From Dryocosmus kuriphilus (lineage: Eukaryota; Arthropoda; Insecta; Hymenoptera; Cynipidae), in contig CM076189.1 of assembly GCA_038277395.1 (NCBI GenBank), positions 233,555,918-233,619,917 on the forward strand: a DNA stretch of 64,000 nucleotides, read 5' to 3'. Shown here piece by piece: positions 59,318-64,000 of the stretch. A program made the translations under genes and the position numbers. The notes under the pieces are model-generated. The model made no database searches. It was not told the origin of the DNA and worked only from the letters and a program-made list of their open reading frames with translations. Each line of letters begins with the position of its first letter. Within the stretch, counting starts at the first letter, position 1.

Positions 59318-60166
59318 TTAGATTTGATCTACTGTCTCAATCGGGTCCAACTGAACTTCCGCGCTCAGATTACTCAGTCTTCCTTCACTAAAGCGAGGTT
59401 GATATCCATGAAGTGTTTCGAACGGACTACGCCCGATCTTGGATCGTGCAAGATTAAGCTGTTGCTGAACGTTGGCGATATTTTCATTGCATTTGTCTTC
59501 ATGAACCTCAGCAATTGTTGACTGCATCATTGGAACTAACACCCTGTTCACTCGTTCTATCATACCATTTACCCGTGGATGTCTGGGAGACGTTAATGTG
59601 TGTCTCACTCCGTGTTTATTACAAAAATCTTCAAAGATCTTTGCAGTAAAGGCCGTTCCACGATCTATGATTAACCTCATCGAAACACCATATGTTCTGA
59701 AGATTGATTCTAATGCTTTTATCACTCCTTGTGACTTCGTATCCTTAGCTGGAATCAAAAATGTAAAACGGGTTAAATTATCAATAACCACCAACAAGTG
59801 ACTCTTTCCACGACGACTTTTGACAAATGGTCCAAGATGATCAGCGTGAACAATTTCAAAGGGCCTCCTTCCTGGTAGTATTGGATGTAACTCTCCAGGT
59901 TTCTTACCACTTGGACATTTTGTCAACACGCACTTCGGACACATAGATATGTGTCTTCGAACATATCTCCTCATTCCAGGAAACCAGTGATACCTTTTAA
60001 TTTCAAATACAGTTCGATCTAGAGAAAAATGACCCCGGAGATCATGATATCTAACAACAATTAACTTGCGCATCGACCTAGTTACTACCATCCTCCAATG
60101 CTCAATTTCTTCCACCGTATCTTCTTCTGCTACATTCTTCGTTTCGACTTTTCTTCTCAAACTCAC
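59318..60166 (-). pseudogene. Integrase (zinc-binding and D-D-E core)
   Basis: This 282-codon open frame is the best preserved part of the element. An HHCC zinc finger occupies residues 41-79 (H41, H46, C76, C79). The rve core has Asp109 (HADHLGPF), Asp168 (IIDRGTAF) and Glu204 (NGMIERVNR), with the D-X35-E spacing of retroviral-type integrases. RSPFETLHGYQPRF follows, a usual gypsy motif. The initial Met is arbitrary: in the living element this would be internal to a pol polyprotein. The frame ends in a stop just after the core, before the GPY tail. Confidence 0.85.
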
Positions 60167-60449
60167 GTTCTTTTCGGTAAATCAGTTCTTCCACCAATTT
60201 GAATCCATCTGCTCGATATTTTTCCTGTTCTGTATGTCAAATTCGACCTTTCGTAGAATTTCGACTAACATTCGAAGTTCACGATCAGAAGCTTGCATAG
60301 CAAGTCCATATTCTTGCTCTGTCAAGGATACAATTGTCATTCTTTTTTCTAGCACTTTTTCCCAAGTTTTTCTCTGGTTCTCTAACAGGTGCTCGACTCA
60401 AAGCATATGCATGTGCCATTTTATCATCAAGACGATGCTTTTTCGTAAA

Positions 60450-60731
60450 TTAATATTCCTGAAACATGTCAGCCCAGTGTGCAATTTGCCGATGTTTTGC
60501 AGAATTCGTATTCAAATAGATAAAAATTTGACAATCAGCCACCACTGTAAATTCTATATCCAATAAAAATGATCTTAGTCGATCAATACCCATACAATAG
60601 CCATTAACTCTAGCTTGCTGGAATGATAAATTTTCTCGGTTGAAGTATTTAAATACACCATCCTGTGTTTTTTGCATTAAAATTCCGCTCAATCCATGAA
60701 TACTGGCATCAGTAGGGAGCTCGGTTTCCAC
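60450..60731 (-). pseudogene. RNase H domain of pol
   Basis: The 93-codon frame begins ETELPTDASIHGLSGIL, where the Asp at 60708-60710 is the first catalytic residue of the RT-linked RNase H. It continues through ARVNGYCMGIDRLRSF and FTVVADCQIFIYL to AHWADMFQEY. Normal elements have an ELEALAVV-like segment at the ARVNGYCMGI position, so the catalytic Glu is lost. An in-frame stop follows, and frameshifts fill the gap (60166-60450) to the integrase. Confidence 0.75.
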
Positions 60732-60830
60732 CTATGGATTGTAGAGACTTAATACTGGCTCATTAACCAGAGTCTGCTTGAGTTCCATAAACACCTTTTT
60801 CTCTTAATCGATCGAAACAAAAGGAACATC

Positions 60831-61358
60831 CTACCGAGTTAATCGAGTTAGAGGTTGACTTTTTGCAGCAAATCGCGCTATGAATCGTCGAAAATGTCCA
60901 ATAGCAGTCAACTTCTGAAGACCAGGTCGAATGCCTTCCGCAGAAATTCTAAAACCGAGATAAAAAACTTCTTCTGCTCCGAAAAGGCATTTTTCGGGAT
61001 TTAAAGTAAGACCAGCTTTCTCCAAAGCTTCCAAAACTTTATCCAACCGTTCTAACAAGTCTTAACAATCTTTACCTGCAATAATAATATCGTCAACGTA
61101 CGGCCATGCTACTTTATTCTTCAGATTTCCCAAAGTTTTTTTATTAATCGTCCAAATTCATAAGGCGCGTTCATGAGACCAAACATCATTCTACTTAATT
61201 CACCAGAGTCATCAGGTGGTTTTCGGTGCAATACGCTGATCCGCCACAACGTGTATTCCACCAATAGTGCTGTCAATCGCCCTCTTCTAAAGGTAACTCC
61301 TTTATCAAGATTGGTTTTCTCCAAAACCAAATTTGACCTTCCTCCGAAGTGCTCTTAA
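60831..61358 (-). pseudogene. Reverse transcriptase, fragmented
   Basis: Segments in order on minus: 61330-61121 (RMMFGLMNAPYEFGRLIKK, the F-G-L-x-N-A-P motif), YVDD at 61089-61100 followed by IIIAGK, then a stop, then 61058-60831 (LERLDKVLEALEKAGLTLNP, KCLFGAEEVFYLGF, IRPGLQKL), which are the thumb/connection motifs of gypsy RTs. At least two frameshifts and two stops. The upstream fingers (about 61360-61490) are too decayed to place exactly. Confidence 0.8.
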
Positions 61359-61494
61359 CTCTTGGTTGGTTTAACCACATTCGTCCTATGATCAGATTCA
61401 CTGGAAATACTCCATCTGAAACAACAAATGTTCAAAGAGTTGCTCCTACAACTCCGTCGATTTCTAATTTCAATTCTACAATTCCAGTTACTTT

Positions 61495-61758
61495 CTAAAG
61501 TTCGCCGACTCGCCATAGAACTTCATTCTCGTCGCTCACCTTGTCAATTAAAAAACCGCAATCTTTGGCTACAGACTCGCGAATCCAACAATCAGAACTT
61601 CCATTGTCTATATAACCTGTAATTAAATACTTGTCATTAAACGTTATCTTTTTCAATGATGGTTTCGTATTTATAATCTCGATATTTCTCTTTTCCTTTT
61701 TCGTTATGGACTCCGATTTTGTTGTTGACTCCTGCTTTGTTGGACAAGATTTACTCAT
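61495..61758 (-). pseudogene. Aspartic protease region, active-site triad altered
   Basis: The 87-codon frame starts in the second zinc knuckle and reaches ITGYIDNGSSDCWI. The catalytic D-T/S-G triad is DNG here (Asp at 61606-61608), and the following SSDCWI matches retroviral-type proteases (usually ASxxxI). The frame ends in a stop at 61495, before the flap and the ILG-like strand are recognisable. It would normally be fused to gag or pol. Confidence 0.6.
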
Positions 61759-61851
61759 GTGACCTGGCTTTTTGCATTTATAGCAAAGAAATTTATTTTG
61801 CTCCAGTGGACAGTCTCGTGACAGATGACCTAAATCACCACAACTGTAACA
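61744..61851 (-). pseudogene. Nucleocapsid: two CCHC zinc knuckles
   Basis: Minus-strand translation gives CYSCGDLGHLSRDC (61810-61851) and CYKCKKPGHMSKSC (61744-61785). Both are exact C-X2-C-X4-H-X4-C knuckles, joined by a short linker. They bind nucleic acid in the gag of LTR elements. Confidence 0.85.
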
Positions 61852-61869
61852 TTTATCAGAATTTTTATT

Positions 61870-63370
61870 ATTCGCTGTTTGTTTAAATCCTGTAAATTTC
61901 TGTCCTTTTCTTCAATTGTTAAATTTTTTTTGTTTTTCGCCTCCATTTTGATGCTTCTCTTTATTCTCGTCGATTTTACCTCTGATAGATCTTCTCGTGC
62001 GTCAGCTCCCTCCAAATCCGTCAAATCATTGAAGAAATCCACTTCGGTTGTGCGAAGACGCGAACTCGTCTAAAAGTATTAATCTCGCGACCATAATCCC
62101 GTTAATATTTGTTTTCTAGTTTCGGAAAAAATCTAAATTTAAATTTTGATACAAGTCCAACTTATCAACCACATAGGTCATCGTGTCGTCGTTGCTTGCT
62201 TTCAGCAAGCATTCTCCAATTGTCAGTCATCGACTGATCTCGTACGAATATTCGACGAAATCTTACTTTAAATTCCTCCCAGAATTTAATAAAATATTGC
62301 TCGGTCGACTACCATTTCCGTTCTAAATCATTTAAGTTGATGACAGCAGCCTTTATAGTCGTATCTTTATCCCATTTAAAGAGAATTGACATATCCTCGA
62401 TGTCTTCAAGCCAAATCTCCGCCGTTCTAGGCTTACCTTTACCATTGAATTCTTTAACTTTCGATACAGTGGATTGAATCCAACGATGCGTTCCTAACTC
62501 CGAATTTATCTTCTTAGGTTCGCCCGATTCTCCGACCAACGCTTTTAATACTTTCGGTTTCTCCAGTAATCATTTCGGACTCTCCAACATTAAATTCGTT
62601 AATAATTCTTCGACAGTCTTTTGGGTCGACCGGTGGGTTGTGCTCCGGCTCGACTGACATTTTCTCTTTCATAAACATCCTGATTATTAAAATCAAGATA
62701 CGTATCAAGATGAGTCGACATCGCACGTACATTTGGATAATCTATTCTACTACTCCTAGTTGTCATACATGGATTTACACGTTCGGATTGCGTGTTATAA
62801 TATGTCGCATTATGTGACACATTTTGTTCGGTTTCACGACGCCTACGCGGAAAAGGCATTGAACATCCACGAAATATTCTCGCATTTTCTCCGGTTACAA
62901 ACTCTCCGCGAATTTGATTTTCATATAACACTTCGTCTCCTAATTCTAATTCACGATTCAATAAAGACTCTCGGAATCGACCAGGATTGTATCTATCGAT
63001 CAAATTTTCGCGCGTCTTAAATTTTCATTATCCGCTTCGCTCACAGTGTCTAATTTTCCTGACGCGACTGACAACATGCTTTCTACACGATCAAATCCTG
63101 ACAACCAATGTCTATGTTCCGCTGATAACTCTCCCATACATCTGCCGGCACCGTTACATACCTTCTATGCGAACTAACTTTCGATCTTTCTGTAGTATTG
63201 TCTACTATATTCGATCTCCTGTCATCAACATCTTCCTGTTCATGGCCTTGAAAGAATTCAGGAACAATCTGTCGTGCAGCGCCTCCAACCTCGCCCAACC
63301 CCCCTTCCTCTTCTCCAACTCCATCCAAAATATCACCATCGCCATTTTGTGATCCACGTCTCGATCCCAA
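61870..63370 (-). pseudogene. gag (matrix/capsid) relic
   Basis: Four overlapping minus-strand frames: 63370-63083 (acidic, Gly-rich start), 63003-62599 (ESLLNRELELGDEVLYENQI; Arg-rich), 62732-62514 and 62539-62309 (IWLEDIEDMSILFKWDKDTT). The last resembles the retrotransposon gag/capsid segment, with W and a hydrophobic helix. A further gag tail (FFNDLTDLEGADAREDL) lies at 62042-61830. Each junction needs a frame change, so gag is well decayed. The true start is unknown; 63370 is the first ATG of the most upstream frame. Confidence 0.55.
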
Positions 63371-63572
63371 ATTCCTCTAGTGATATTGCGGAACGCTCAT
63401 TATGCTCTGTTTACACACCTCAACAATCTCCAAATAATCCAGCCAATAAATTACTACCAAGGAAAAAGATTAGAGCGGTCGCGGGACCGCCGACAGAAGC
63501 TATGCTTCTTCCGCATAATCGAGACGTATAAAAAGAAAAAAGACTGAGCTGCGAGACAAATCTTCGTCTCTA

Positions 63573-63698
63573 CCCCCCCCCCCCCCCCCCCCCCATCATT
63601 CCACGGCCATTTTCATTACACACAGTGCAGTGTGACTGGAAATGCGTTTCTCGCTAGAGAAAGAGAAAGTTTGAATGGGGGGGGGGGGGGGGGGGGGG
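63573..63698. repeat. C(22) and G(22) homopolymer pair in inverted order
   Basis: 22 C at 63573-63594 and 22 G at 63677-63698, with 82 bases between them that include ACAGTGCAGTGTGACTGG and TTTCTCGCTAGAGAAAGAGA. Together they could pair as a hairpin. Lengths in homopolymers are poorly determined by sequencing. Confidence 0.85.
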
Positions 63699-63699
63699 T

Positions 63700-64000
63700 G
63701 GAGAGCTGCCGCAGGCCAAACGCCTTAGTGGAGGTCGCCAACGCTACAATTTATGTACCGGCCGGGCGTGTCGTGACTGAATTATGCTACCTCGCCTCGT
63801 CCGAATAGATCAAATTTAAATGTAGTAACGCTAGTTGCACGATTCCAATCCACAGTTTTAAAGTCCGCGCCAAGTTTTTCAGGGCTCTACCGCTCGGCGG
63901 CGTCGCGGTGTTCGTATCGCCATTAGCTTTTCTGTGCGATTCCGTTCACACGTGGATAATAGTTTCATCGAATAATTTCTACCAAGTAATTTCTACTCAC
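63700..64000. other. GC-richer block at the window edge, unassigned
   Basis: Balanced composition with CG-rich words (ACCGGCCGGGCGTG, CTCGGCGGCGTCGCGG). It may be the 5' LTR/leader of the minus-strand retrotransposon or flanking host DNA. No TG...CA ends could be fixed. Confidence 0.3.

Larger units (their letters stand above)
58796..63370 (-). mobile_element. Ty3/gypsy-type LTR retrotransposon, internal region, inactive
   Basis: Read on the minus strand the order is gag, zinc knuckles, protease, reverse transcriptase, RNase H, integrase and a GPY-like tail. Integrase after RT/RNase H is the Ty3/gypsy (Metaviridae) order. Every domain is recognisable, but the frame is broken many times by stops and shifts, so the copy is dead. 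LTRs, primer-binding site and polypurine tract were not recognised; the 5' LTR may lie partly beyond the window edge. Confidence 0.85.

Noticed and set aside
59231..60566. Plus-strand frames of 96 and 166 codons opposite the integrase
   Set aside because: They are antisense shadows of the minus-strand pol domains.

Overview
The window looks like non-genic or intronic euchromatin of a large, AT-rich insect genome. A hymenopteran is my guess, but no intact host gene is present to prove it. The evidence is strong A/T bias, a decayed collagen gene that still carries GT/AG introns, many MITE-like and fold-back elements, a decayed Ty3/gypsy-type retrotransposon and abundant microsatellites. No complete host gene, tRNA, rRNA or CRISPR array was found. 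The only host-gene signals are a collagen pseudogene (about 2.27-4.30 kb), an unidentified coding relic (7.3-7.9 kb) and a possible promoter with a tiny first exon (40.93-41.01 kb).

Layout. 0.3-2.1 kb: a short inverted repeat, then two TTAA-flanked elements that share one TTAA. 2.3-4.3 kb: collagen pseudogene with a TA-flanked element in one intron. 4.4-4.8 kb: a direct-repeat pair with a Pol III B-box-like motif. 6.3-7.0 kb: an inverted-repeat element with a hammerhead-ribozyme-like core and a 13-bp target duplication. 8.5-9.4 kb: a long hairpin and a degenerate tandem repeat. 10.8-30 kb: scattered MITE-like elements (10.8, 13.7, 24.6, 28.1 kb), a hairpin (17.5 kb), an exact 10 x 23-bp minisatellite (20.4 kb) and long stretches of degenerate AT-rich motifs. 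30.1-34.7, 42.5-44.4 and 57.0-58.2 kb: a modular repeat family bounded by ACATTCTCAT / ATGAGAATGT, with internal subrepeats of about 154 bp, GC-rich palindromes and a CAACGA microsatellite; two copies are head to head and form a large palindrome. 46.2-48.9 kb: a 395-bp MITE with a 31-G tract, and a 2-kb fold-back element carrying a nested GC-rich hairpin element.

49.5-55.8 kb is the richest part. A TTAA-ended element has been invaded by a TIR element that holds a tRNA-like (SINE-type) segment, and by a 4.4-kb DNA transposon. That transposon has TIRs of about 710 bp, AATT at both ends, and a two-exon transposase with FSD..GGQNRN and HSxxxCD motifs, broken by one frameshift. The transposase intron contains a second hammerhead-core element with its own 13-bp target duplication. 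The nesting is thus at least three levels deep and the order of insertion can be read.

58.8-63.4 kb holds a minus-strand Ty3/gypsy-type retrotransposon (gag, two CCHC knuckles, protease, RT, RNase H, integrase with HHCC and D-D35-E, GPY-like tail). It is riddled with stops and frameshifts, and LTRs were not recognised. The window ends in a GC-richer block with a 22-C and a 22-G tract about 80 bp apart.
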